Assembly (NCBI GenBank): GCA_028820325.1
Contig: JAPPJO010000088.1
Span: 310,001-374,000 of the forward strand
Direction of reading: 5' to 3'
Length of the DNA stretch: 64,000 nucleotides
Origin: Gammaproteobacteria bacterium
GTDB taxonomy: Bacteria; Gemmatimonadota; Gemmatimonadetes; Longimicrobiales; Gaopeijiaceae
Shown: piece after piece, positions 21,930-29,601 of the stretch
Layout of the letters: every line of letters begins with the position of its first letter
Position numbering within the stretch: position 1 is the stretch's first letter
Notes under the pieces: generated by a model
Databases searched by the model: none
Told to the model about the DNA's origin: nothing
Seen by the model: only the letters and a program-made list of their open reading frames with translations
Made by a program: the position numbers and the translations under genes

Positions 21930-22459
21930 GGGGATGCGGAGGTGCGGGGGGCGTGCGAGACCGAGGTGCCGCGCGAGAGTTCGACGGCGTGCTCGAGGAC
22001 GGGGTCGAGGATCTCGAGCCCGTCGCGCACGCCGCCGGTGCTGCCGGGGAAATTGACGATCACGGTCCCCCCACGGAACCCGGCCACGCCCCGCGACAGG
22101 TTCGAGTAGGGGGTCTTGAGCGCGCCCCGCGCCCGGAGAGCTTCGGCGAGACCCGGAGCCTCCCCGTCCAGCACCGCCAGGGTGGCCTCGGGGGTGACGT
22201 CGCGGGCGGTGAAGCCGGTTCCCCCGGTGGTAAGGATGACGTCCGCGTCCAGGCGGTCGGACCAGTCGAGGAGCACCGGCACGATGGCGGCGGTCTCGTC
22301 CGGGACGACCGTGCGCGCGACCACCTCGTACCCGCGCGCCCGGCACCACGACTCGATGGCGTCCCCGCTGGTGTCGGCGCGCTCACCCCGGACACCGAGG
22401 TCGCTGGCCGTCAGGATCGCCACGGTCAGGGGGCGGGGGGTTGTCGGGTCGCCGGTCAC
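21926..22459 (-). CDS. mogA: Molybdenum cofactor biosynthesis protein MogA/MoaB family
   Basis: MogA adenylates molybdopterin before molybdenum insertion. The 177-residue product contains the family's signature TTGGTGFTARDVTPEATLAVLDGEAPGLAEALRA (about 82-116) and PGSTGGVRDGLEILDPVLEHA near the end. It starts at GTG 22459, with GGAGG eight bases ahead and a 16-base gap from gcvT; longer ATG starts would overlap gcvT. MoaB and MogA cannot be separated on sequence alone. No other molybdopterin gene is nearby. It is coupled to the sigma-54 activator downstream by GTGA. Confidence 0.9.
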
Positions 22460-22475
22460 CTCATGGGCCTCCGTG

Positions 22476-23585
22476 TCAGCGCCGGATCGAGCCGCGGCGG
22501 TAGAAGGGGGGGCGGACCACCACGGCGGGGACATCCGCGCGGCGGATGCGCACGGCCACCTGCGTGCCGGGGGCGGCGAGGGGGGTGGGGAGGTAGCCCA
22601 TGGCGATCCCCTCTCCCAGCGACGGGCTCACCGTCCCGCTGGTCAGGGTTCCGGCGAGCTCGCCCTCCGCGACGATCTCGTAGCCGGGCCGCGGGAAGCC
22701 GCGTTCCAGCAAACGCAGCCCGACGAGGCGGCGCGGAATCCCCTCGGCCTTCTGGCGCACCAGCGCGTCACGCCCCGAAAAGTCGCCCTTCCCCGGCTTC
22801 ACCACCCAGCCCAGCCCCGACTCGAGCGCGCTGTGTTCCTCGTCCAGATCGTTGCCGTAAAGGGCGTATCCCATCTCGAGCCGCAGAGAGTCCCTGGCAC
22901 CCAGGCCCGTGGGTTCCAGACCGTGCTCGGCACCGGCTTCGAGCAGCGCGCGCCAGACCGCCGGCGCGTCGCCGGCCTCCAGGTACAGCTCGAAGCCGTC
23001 CTCTCCGGTATACCCGGTGCGCGCCACCATCGCCGGCACGCCGGCGACTTCGCCGGTGGTGAAGCGGTAGTAGCCTACAGCGTCCAGGTCCGCTCCGGTG
23101 AGCCGGGCGAGGATGCCCGCGGCCGAAGGCCCCTGCAGTGCCAGCAGGGCGGTGCGGTCGGAAATGTCGCGCACTTCGCAGTCGAAGCCGGACGCGTGCC
23201 GCGTCACCCACGCCCAGTCCTTGTCGCGGTTGGCCGCGTTGACCACCAGCAGGTAGCGGTCCTCGAAGCGATAGACGAGCAGGTCGTCCAGCACGCATCC
23301 CGTCGCGTCGCAGAATGCGGAGTACTGCGCCTGCCCCACCTCCATGCGGCCCGCGTCGTTGGTGGTCAGCCACTGCACCAGGTCGAGAGCCCCGGCGCCG
23401 CGCACCTCGAATTCGCCCATGTGCGAGACGTCGAAGAGACCCGCGCGCTCGCGCACCGCGTTGTGCTCCGCGCGGATGCCCCGGCGATACTGGACCGGCA
23501 TCTCGTATCCCGCGAAGGGCACCATCCTGCCGCCGGCCCGAAGGTGTTCGTCATGGAGCGGCGTGCGGGCGAGCCCCGCGCTCAT
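22476..23585 (-). CDS. gcvT: Glycine cleavage system T protein (aminomethyltransferase)
   Basis: GcvT transfers the aminomethyl group from the H protein to tetrahydrofolate, releasing ammonia. The 369-residue product shows MVPFAGYEMPVQY, GLFDVSHMGEFEVRG (folate-site region with the catalytic Asp of the DVSHMGE motif), and VARTGYTGEDGFELYLEAGDAPAVWRALLEAGAEHGLEPTGLGARDSLRLEMGYALYGND. The ATG at 23585 has an AGAGGG ribosome site and family-like start (a GTG at 23615 is possible). The other glycine-cleavage genes are not in the window. It lies 36 bases after argF in the same direction. Confidence 0.96.
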   Translation of the reverse strand: MSAGLARTPLHDEHLRAGGRMVPFAGYEMPVQYRRGIRAEHNAVRERAGLFDVSHMGEFEVRGAGALDLVQWLTTNDAGRMEVGQAQYSAFCDATGCVLDDLLVYRFEDRYLLVVNAANRDKDWAWVTRHASGFDCEVRDISDRTALLALQGPSAAGILARLTGADLDAVGYYRFTTGEVAGVPAMVARTGYTGEDGFELYLEAGDAPAVWRALLEAGAEHGLEPTGLGARDSLRLEMGYALYGNDLDEEHSALESGLGWVVKPGKGDFSGRDALVRQKAEGIPRRLVGLRLLERGFPRPGYEIVAEGELAGTLTSGTVSPSLGEGIAMGYLPTPLAAPGTQVAVRIRRADVPAVVVRPPFYRRGSIRR

Positions 23586-23621
23586 GGAGTCCCTCTTCCG
23601 GTCATCGGCTGCCACCTCCGG

Positions 23622-24551
23622 TCATTCATCATTGCAATCCTCTCCCAGCAGTGCGATCAAGAGTGCCTTCTGGGTGTGCAATCGGTTCTCCGCCTCCCGG
23701 AACACGCGTGAACGGGGGCCTTCCAGGACCGCCTCCGTGACCTCCTCGCCGCGGTGGGCGGGGAGGCAATGCAGGAAGATCGCTCGTTCGGAGGCCCGCG
23801 CCATCAGCGCGCGATCCACGGTAAAGCCCGAAAAAGCGTCTCGGCGTGCATCCGCCTCGCCCTCCTGTCCCATCGAAGCCCACACGTCGGTGGTGACCAC
23901 ATCGGCGCCCTCGGCGGCCTCGCGCGGCGATCGGGTGAGGTGCACGGGGGCGGCCGCGCGGGCGCGCGCCACGATCTCGGGGTCCGGGTCGAAGCCCCGG
24001 GGGCACGCCAGCGCCAGCTCGAAGCCGAGAATGGACGCGGCGTTCAGCCAGGAGTTGGCCATGTTGTTTCCGTCTCCGATCCAGGCGACGCGAATCCCGT
24101 CGAACCCCGGCCCGAACTCCTCCTGCATGGTCATCAGATCGGCGAGCAGCTGACACGGGTGCAGGAGGTCGGTGAGGCCGTTGATGACCGGAATCGGCGC
24201 CCAGCGGGCCAGTTGCTCCACCTCCTCCTGATCGAAGGTGCGGATCATGATGCCGTCCACGTAGCGCCCCAGGACGCGCGCGGTGTCGGCGAGCGGCTCG
24301 TCGCGTCCGATCTGCGTGTCCACCGCGGAGAGGAAGAGCGCCTGCCCGCCCAACTGGACCATGCCCACCTCGAACGCCACCCGGGTGCGGGTGGAATTCT
24401 TGCGGAAAACCATCGCCAGGGACTTGCTCCGGAGCGGCGCGCGCGGACCCTCTCCGGCCTTCAGGCGCCGAGCGTGCTCCAGCAAGGACGCCAGTTCGTC
24501 GCGGGTGAAATCCTGTAGGGACAGAAAGTCCTTCTTGCGGGCTGGGGTCAT
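23622..24551 (-). CDS. argF: Ornithine carbamoyltransferase
   Basis: ArgF condenses carbamoyl phosphate and ornithine to citrulline in arginine synthesis. The 309-residue product has the carbamoyl-phosphate motif STRTR (residues 53-57), HPCQLLADLMTMQEEFG, and the ornithine-binding/catalytic HCLPAHRGEEVTE. The chosen ATG starts MTPARKKDFLSLQDF, the typical N-terminus. A longer start at 24614 would run through the palindrome at 24606-24624 and is unlikely. It heads a series argF-gcvT-mogA-activator. No other arg genes are adjacent. Confidence 0.97.
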   Translation of the reverse strand: MTPARKKDFLSLQDFTRDELASLLEHARRLKAGEGPRAPLRSKSLAMVFRKNSTRTRVAFEVGMVQLGGQALFLSAVDTQIGRDEPLADTARVLGRYVDGIMIRTFDQEEVEQLARWAPIPVINGLTDLLHPCQLLADLMTMQEEFGPGFDGIRVAWIGDGNNMANSWLNAASILGFELALACPRGFDPDPEIVARARAAAPVHLTRSPREAAEGADVVTTDVWASMGQEGEADARRDAFSGFTVDRALMARASERAIFLHCLPAHRGEEVTEAVLEGPRSRVFREAENRLHTQKALLIALLGEDCNDE

Positions 24552-24605
24552 GGACTCGGGAAGGCGATCTTCGGATCGGAGGACCGTTGGAGGATGGCTG
24601 CTCCA

Positions 24606-24624
24606 GTCTGCCATTTTGGCAGAC
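24606..24624. promoter_or_regulatory. Perfect palindrome upstream of argF
   Basis: GTCTGCCA-TTT-TGGCAGAC is a 19-base inverted repeat with two exact 8-base arms around a 3-base centre, lying 55 bases before the argF ATG (minus strand). It shares the CTGCCA-N3-TG(G/T)CAG core with the two sites before dnaK. Confidence 0.75.
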
Positions 24625-24681
24625 GCGCCCCCAAGCTACCAAGGACGGCTGTGCCGGGGAAGCCGCCCAGGGGGCAGGAGC

Positions 24682-24696
24682 CTGCCATTTTGGCAT
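24682..24696. promoter_or_regulatory. Second copy of the palindrome, one half-site degraded
   Basis: CTGCCA-TTT-TGGCAT repeats the core of the 24606 site with one change in the last base. Its centre is 74 bp from that of the first site, near seven helical turns, suggesting the two could be bridged by one protein. It lies 131 bases before argF and 379 before the ATPase gene. Confidence 0.65.
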
Positions 24697-24897
24697 AAGG
24701 TCACGAATCCGCATCTGATGCGACCGGTCTGGAAGCGATTCGATGGGGTCGAGCGGGTAGGACCGATCCTTGACGTAGTGATTCTCGCCCGGACGCGGCG
24801 GGAGCGTGTGGCTACCCTTCCCCCGGGATCACGTCCAGGATCCCGATCCGCTCGACATCGACCGGGCTCGAGTTGCACGGGCCGCAGACACCTCGTA

Positions 24898-24989
24898 TCA
24901 CGTTTCTGCCGACGCCGTCGTCATATTTCTACCTCTGATATAGTTGCTATTCTGCCGATACATGCGTCCTTTTTCTGCCGTTTTTGGTT
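24898..24989. repeat. Four 23-bp tandem repeats before DUF4143-type ATPase gene 1
   Basis: The core TTCTGCC recurs at 24904, 24950 and 24973 with one variant, TTCTACC, at 24927; successive cores are exactly 23 bp apart. Core plus following base is TTCTGCCG in three copies. The 15 or so bases between cores differ between units, and the block is AT-rich against GC-rich flanks. The last core is 102 bp before the ATG at 25075. It is too short to be a CRISPR array; it looks like an iteron- or operator-type array. Confidence 0.75.
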
Positions 24990-25074
24990 GCGTAGTCAAT
25001 CCGGCGAGTCTAGTTTCCTGGTGGACGCGCGACTCTTCCCGAAGCCCGACTTCCTGTTCCGCCAGACCCACCAA

Positions 25075-26331
25075 ATGAGACGATACCTCCCCAGGACCGT
25101 GGATCGGGAGATGCGCGAACTCCTCCGCGCCACCGGTTGCGTGGTGATCGAGGGCGTGCGGGGTTGCGGGAAAACCACGACCGCGAGGGAGTTTGCAGCG
25201 AGCGAAGTCCTGCTCGACATCGACGAGGACGCCCGGCACCTCGCGGAAGCCGACCCGGCGGAAGTGCTGAGAGGGTCGCCGCCGCGCCTCATCGACGAGT
25301 GGCAACTGGAGCCGAGGATCTGGAACCACGTGCGACGGGCTGTCGATGACCGGCGCACTGTCGGCCAGTTCATTCTCACCGGGTCGGCCATCCCCGCGGA
25401 CGACGCCACCCGGCACACAGGAATGCGCCGCATCGTCCGGCTTCGCCTGCGCCCCATGTCGCTGCACGAAACCGGACGGTCGTCGGGCGCGATCTCGTTG
25501 ACGCGCCTGCTTGCGGGGGATCCTCCCGGGGCCGGAGACCACACCATTCCCGTCGGCGAGGTCGCGGAGCTGATCTGCCGGGGAGGATGGCCCGAAACCG
25601 TGGACTGGCCGCTTGCGCGCGCCCTGCGGGCGAATCGCAGCCAGGTGGACGAGGTGGCCCGCGTGGACATTCGGATGGTGGATGGCGTCCGCCGGGACCC
25701 ACAACGCGTGAGGCTGCTGCTGCGTTCCCTGGCCCGCAATGTCGGCACCGCCGTTGCGAAATCCCGACTCGTCGCCGACGTGGGGGCCCGCGACAACGGG
25801 GGCATGAAGCCGCACACCGCCGCGGACTACCTCAACGCCCTGGAGAGGGCCATGATCGTCGAGAACCAGCCGGCGTGGGCAACCCACCTGCGCTCGCGGG
25901 CGGTCCTGCGCAAGCGTCCGGTCCGCCACTTCGTCGATCCGTCCCTGGCCGCGGCTGCGCTGGGAGCCGATCCCGGGCGATTGCTCAGGGACTTCAGCTT
26001 CCTCGGTTTTCTCTTCGAGTCGATGGTCGTCCGCGACCTCCGGGTGTACGCCCAGGCCGCCGACGCCGAGGTCTTCCACTACCGCGAGGACGGACGCCTT
26101 GAGGTGGATGCCGTGGTGCAGGCCCGCGACGGACGCTGGGCGGCTTTCGAGATCAAGCTGGGGCCGAGGATGATTGAGGAGGGCGCCCGCAATCTGCTCA
26201 GGCTTCGTAACCGCGTGGACCCGCACCTGGTCGGACCGCCCCAGGCGCTGGGGGTGATCGTGGCGAGAGGATACGGCTACGAGAGGGCGGACGGAGTGGG
26301 GGTGATCCCGATCGGGGCACTCGGGCCGTAG
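25075..26331 (+). CDS. DUF4143/AAA_14-type ATPase 1
   Basis: A 418-residue protein with a P-loop ATPase domain (Walker A GVRGCGKT, residues 27-34; Walker B LIDEWQ, residues 72-77; sensor FILTGSA), and a C-terminal DUF4143-like region. The end contains EVDAVVQ (D345) and AAFEIKLG (E359-x-K361), the D and ExK spacing of PD-(D/E)xK nucleases, suggesting (not proving) nuclease-like or DNA-binding activity. These proteins are common accessory genes, often horizontally acquired, with unknown roles. ATG 25075 has no good ribosome site. The tandem array upstream is its most unusual feature. It ends 76 bases before convergent hslU. Confidence 0.85.
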   Translation: MRRYLPRTVDREMRELLRATGCVVIEGVRGCGKTTTAREFAASEVLLDIDEDARHLAEADPAEVLRGSPPRLIDEWQLEPRIWNHVRRAVDDRRTVGQFILTGSAIPADDATRHTGMRRIVRLRLRPMSLHETGRSSGAISLTRLLAGDPPGAGDHTIPVGEVAELICRGGWPETVDWPLARALRANRSQVDEVARVDIRMVDGVRRDPQRVRLLLRSLARNVGTAVAKSRLVADVGARDNGGMKPHTAADYLNALERAMIVENQPAWATHLRSRAVLRKRPVRHFVDPSLAAAALGADPGRLLRDFSFLGFLFESMVVRDLRVYAQAADAEVFHYREDGRLEVDAVVQARDGRWAAFEIKLGPRMIEEGARNLLRLRNRVDPHLVGPPQALGVIVARGYGYERADGVGVIPIGALGP

Positions 26332-26407
26332 CAGCGCGCCTGATTCAACGCGATCCGGCACGGGTGCATCGCCGCTCGAATGCTGCGGCGAGTCACTCCA
26401 CCGGCCG

Positions 26408-27919
26408 CTAAAGGATATATCGGCGCAGGTCCTCGTCCTCCGCGATCTCCTCCAGGTGCGTGCGCACGAACTCGCGGTCGACGACGAGCGGGCGCTCCAT
26501 CTCCTCGCTGGGCAGCTCGAAGAGTACCTCTTCCAGGAGCGTCGTCATGACGGTCTGCAGGCGCCGGGCGCCGATGTTCTCCATCCGTTCGTTCAGGCGC
26601 GCGGCGATGCGCGCGATCTCCTCGACGCCGCCGGCCGTAAACTCGGCCCGTGCACCCTCGGTCTCGATGAGCGCCTGGTACTGCACCAGCAGGGCGTTGC
26701 GCGGCTCCTGCAGGATGCGCTTGAAGTGTCCTTCGTCGAGGCTGTGCAGTTCCACGCGGATGGGAAAGCGGCCTTGGAGCTCCGGAATGAGGTCGCTGGG
26801 CTTGGAAACGTGGAAGGCGCCGGCGGCGATGAAGAGGATGTGGTCGGTGCGCACCAGCCCGTACTTGGTCTGGACGTTGCAGCCCTCCACCACCGGCAGC
26901 AGGTCGCGCTGGACCCCTCCCCTGCTGACGTCGGGCCCGTAGCCGCCGCGGTCGCCCGCGATCTTGTCGATCTCGTCCAGGAAGATCATCCCCATGTCTT
27001 CCGCGCGGATAAGCGCCTCGTTGACGACCTCGTCCATGTCCACGAGCCGGTCCAGTTCGTCCTGGATGAGGATGCGGCGCGCTTCCGCGACGGTCACGCT
27101 GCGTCGCTTGGTGCGCTTGGGAAGCATCTCCTGGAGCATCTCGGAAAAGTTGTATTCCATGCCCTCCATGCCGCCCATGGGCACCATCATGCCGTCGATG
27201 GCCGGAGCCTGGCTGACCTCCACCTCGACTTCCCGCTCCTCGAGCTGCCCGTCCCGCAGCAGGCTGCGGAGCTTCTCGCGGGTGCGCTGCCGACGCATGA
27301 TGAGGCGCTCGTCCTCCTTGCTCAGCTCCTCGCCGGCGGCATGCTCCTGCACGCCCTGAGGACCGGCGACGAAGACCTTGGGAACGCCGTCGGAGACCAC
27401 CACGGGTCCCGCCGGAGGGGTGCGCCCGTCCATGGGCGGAAGCAGCAGGTCGAGAAGCTGTTCCTCGACCCGGCGCTCCGCTTCCTCCTGGACGCTGTCC
27501 TCGCGCTCGGCGCGCACCATGTTCACCGAGGTGTCGACGAGGTCGCGGATCATCGATTCGACATCCCGGCCCACGTATCCCACCTCGGTGAACTTGGACG
27601 CCTCGACCTTGACGAAGGGCGCGCCCGTCAGCCGGGCCAGGCGGCGGGCGATCTCGGTCTTTCCGACACCGGTGGTGCCCATGAGGATCAGATTGTTGGG
27701 CAGGATCTCGTCCCTCAGTTCGTCCTCGACGCGCTGCCGGCGCCAACGATTGCGCATCGCGATGGCGACCGCGCGCTTGGCCTCCTCCTGGCCCACGATG
27801 TACTTGTCCAGCTCCGTCACGATCTGGCGGGGCGTGAGCTGCTCGAGCCAGTCGGGCACGGCGTCGGTCTCGGCCGCGGCTGCGGAAGGCGCCGTGGGCT
27901 CCGTCGTTGAAACAGCCAT
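26408..27919 (-). CDS. hslU: HslU, ATPase subunit of the HslUV protease
   Basis: HslU is the AAA+ unfoldase of the bacterial proteasome-like HslUV complex. The 503-residue product has Walker A GTTGVGKT (residues 81-88), Walker B MIFLDEIDKIAGD, and GYVGRDVESMIRDLVD. The intermediate domain is larger than in E. coli (443 residues): a Gly/Met-rich insert MVPMGGMEGMEYNFSEMLQEM lies inside it. The C-terminus ends RRYIL, matching the conserved leucine tail that inserts into HslV. Start ATG overlaps the hslV stop by one base (TGATG). Confidence 0.98.
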   Translation of the reverse strand: MAVSTTEPTAPSAAAAETDAVPDWLEQLTPRQIVTELDKYIVGQEEAKRAVAIAMRNRWRRQRVEDELRDEILPNNLILMGTTGVGKTEIARRLARLTGAPFVKVEASKFTEVGYVGRDVESMIRDLVDTSVNMVRAEREDSVQEEAERRVEEQLLDLLLPPMDGRTPPAGPVVVSDGVPKVFVAGPQGVQEHAAGEELSKEDERLIMRRQRTREKLRSLLRDGQLEEREVEVEVSQAPAIDGMMVPMGGMEGMEYNFSEMLQEMLPKRTKRRSVTVAEARRILIQDELDRLVDMDEVVNEALIRAEDMGMIFLDEIDKIAGDRGGYGPDVSRGGVQRDLLPVVEGCNVQTKYGLVRTDHILFIAAGAFHVSKPSDLIPELQGRFPIRVELHSLDEGHFKRILQEPRNALLVQYQALIETEGARAEFTAGGVEEIARIAARLNERMENIGARRLQTVMTTLLEEVLFELPSEEMERPLVVDREFVRTHLEEIAEDEDLRRYIL

Positions 27920-28479
27920 CACAACCTCTCGGACTCGGACCCCAGGTCCAGAACCGTAATCTCTTCGTTGCTGTAGACGCAGATTTCGCCGGCGATCGCC
28001 AGGCTGGCGCGCACGATCTCCGAAGCGGAAAGCGGGGCATGCGCCCTGAGCGCGCGAGCCGCGGCCAGGGCATAGGCGCCTCCCGAGCCGATCGCCACCA
28101 CCTCGTCGTCGGGTTCGAGGACGTTGCCGTCTCCTCCGATCAGGAACAGGTGTTCGGTGTCGGCCACCACCAGCAGGGCATCCAGGCGACGCAGCGCGCG
28201 ATCCGTGCGCCAGTCCTTTGCCATTTCCACGCAGGCGCGCGTCAGGTTGGAGGGGAACTGCTCCAGCTTGGCCTCCAGCGTTTCGAAGAGCGTGAACGCG
28301 TCCGCGACCGCCCCCGCAAACCCGGCGAGGAAGCGGCCGTCCTTGAGCGTACGGACCTTGCGGGCCGCGGTTTTCACGATGGTGTCCCCCATCGTGACCT
28401 GACCGTCGGCCCCCATGGCGACCTGGCCCCCCTTGCGGACCGCGAGCACGGTGGTGCCGTGGAAACTCTGCGTGGTCAT
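27919..28479 (-). CDS. hslV: HslV, proteolytic subunit of the HslUV protease
   Basis: HslV is an N-terminal threonine peptidase. The 186-residue product has [37 protein letters not shown] and [13 protein letters not shown]. Aligning to E. coli HslV, the catalytic Thr would be the first Thr of TTVLAV (residue 9), so an eight-residue propeptide MTTQSFHG must be removed; E. coli HslV has only Met there. Similar propeptides occur in Firmicutes HslV (ClpQ/CodW). ATG 28479 was preferred to 28578, which would add a 33-residue non-conserved leader. It is coupled to hslU and follows xerC. Confidence 0.97.
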   Translation of the reverse strand: MTTQSFHGTTVLAVRKGGQVAMGADGQVTMGDTIVKTAARKVRTLKDGRFLAGFAGAVADAFTLFETLEAKLEQFPSNLTRACVEMAKDWRTDRALRRLDALLVVADTEHLFLIGGDGNVLEPDDEVVAIGSGGAYALAAARALRAHAPLSASEIVRASLAIAGEICVYSNEEITVLDLGSESERL

Positions 28480-28667
28480 GTGTTCTCGGGTCTGGTGAGG
28501 GAAGGAAGCCGCGAAGCCCCATGTGCGAATGGGAGGATCAGCGAGCGAAAGATGCATCCAGTCATGCCAAGAGTACACCCGGACGAGGAGCGGGTGCGGT
28601 CGATGGCATCCGGGAATCCGCGCGAACGGGGGTCCCGACGGGTCAGGCGGGCTCGGGTCCCGCCGCG

Positions 28668-29585
28668 TCAGGCACGCGGGTGCGCGCCGCGGTAGATGCG
28701 CTTGAGTCGTTCCCTGGATGTGTGCGTGTAGATCTGCGTCGTGGAAAGCGAGATGTGGCCCAGCAGTTCCTTGACCGACACCAGATCGGCACCGGAGTCG
28801 AGGAGATGGGTCGCGAAGCTGTGCCGGAGCGAGTGAACGGAAAGCCCCTCCGCCTCTGCCCCGCGTTCCAGCGCACTTCGCACGACATACTGGATGGAGC
28901 GCCGCGAGAGGCGGCGGCCGTGGCGGCCTACGATGGCGGCGCGGCGGTCGCCGTCGTTCAGCGATACCACGCGCTCCCGGTGCGGTTCGTAGCGCCTGAG
29001 CGCCCGGACCGCGGCCCCGGTCAGCGGGACGATGCGCTCCTTGCGGCCCTTCCCCATCACGCGCACGCGGTCGGAGATCAGGTCGATGCGGTCGCGATCG
29101 AGCCCGTGGAGCTCGGCCAGGCGCACCCCGCTTCCGTAGAGGATCTCCAGGATGGCCAGGTTGCGGGTGCCGAGAAAGGTGTTCTCGGCCGCGCGCGCCT
29201 CTGCAACACGGAAGACGGCCTCCGCGTCGGCCTGCGACATGTGTCCGGGAAGGCGCTTGTCGGCGCGGGGCGTGCGCAGAGCGCGCGCGGGATTGCTCTC
29301 GATGTGTCCTTCGAGGTGCAGGAAGCGAAAAAGGGAGCGGAGCGCCGAGAGCTTGCGCCCGGAGGTGCGCCGGGAAAGCCGGCGGCGGCGGCAGTGTCCG
29401 AGGAAGCCCCGGAGGGCGAGTCGGTCGACGTCGGTCCAGTTCCAGCCGGCATGCCCGGTGTAGTCGGCGAAGAAGCGCTCGAAGTCCCGAATGTCGCGCC
29501 GGTAGCCGGAGACCGTGTTCGGGGAGAGTTGTCGTTCGTCGGCCAGCGACCGCAGAAACTCGCCGGCCTCCGGACTCACGCTCAC
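28668..29585 (-). CDS. xerC: Tyrosine recombinase XerC/XerD type
   Basis: A 305-residue site-specific recombinase that resolves chromosome dimers at dif. The N-terminal SAM-like domain (about 1-95) is followed by the catalytic domain with R155 (SGVRLAEL), the beta-hairpin lysine region [12 protein letters not shown]251 and R254 ([12 protein letters not shown]), H277 ([11 protein letters not shown]) and nucleophile Y286 (QIYTHTS). GTG 29585 is the start; the usual length is about 300. topA precedes it by 16 bases and hslV-hslU follow, the same order as codV-clpQ-clpY after topA in Firmicutes, with trmFO missing. XerC versus XerD is not resolved. Confidence 0.95.
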   Translation of the reverse strand: MSVSPEAGEFLRSLADERQLSPNTVSGYRRDIRDFERFFADYTGHAGWNWTDVDRLALRGFLGHCRRRRLSRRTSGRKLSALRSLFRFLHLEGHIESNPARALRTPRADKRLPGHMSQADAEAVFRVAEARAAENTFLGTRNLAILEILYGSGVRLAELHGLDRDRIDLISDRVRVMGKGRKERIVPLTGAAVRALRRYEPHRERVVSLNDGDRRAAIVGRHGRRLSRRSIQYVVRSALERGAEAEGLSVHSLRHSFATHLLDSGADLVSVKELLGHISLSTTQIYTHTSRERLKRIYRGAHPRA

Positions 29586-29601
29586 GCGGCCCCGCGCCTC
29601 C

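Larger units (their letters stand above)
24552..25074. promoter_or_regulatory. Regulatory intergenic region argF / DUF4143-type ATPase
   Basis: This 523-base divergent region holds three signals: two palindromes (24606-24624 and 24682-24696), a neutral GC-rich stretch (about 24700-24890), and an AT-richer block with four 23-bp tandem repeats (24898-24989). The AT-richer block, unlike the surrounding DNA, suggests acquired DNA. No known gene or family similarity is visible in any frame here. Confidence 0.6.

Noticed and set aside
24697..24890. A pseudogene in the stretch between the palindromes and the tandem array
   Set aside because: Frames there give low-complexity Arg/Pro/Ser peptides without family resemblance, so no remnant can be claimed.
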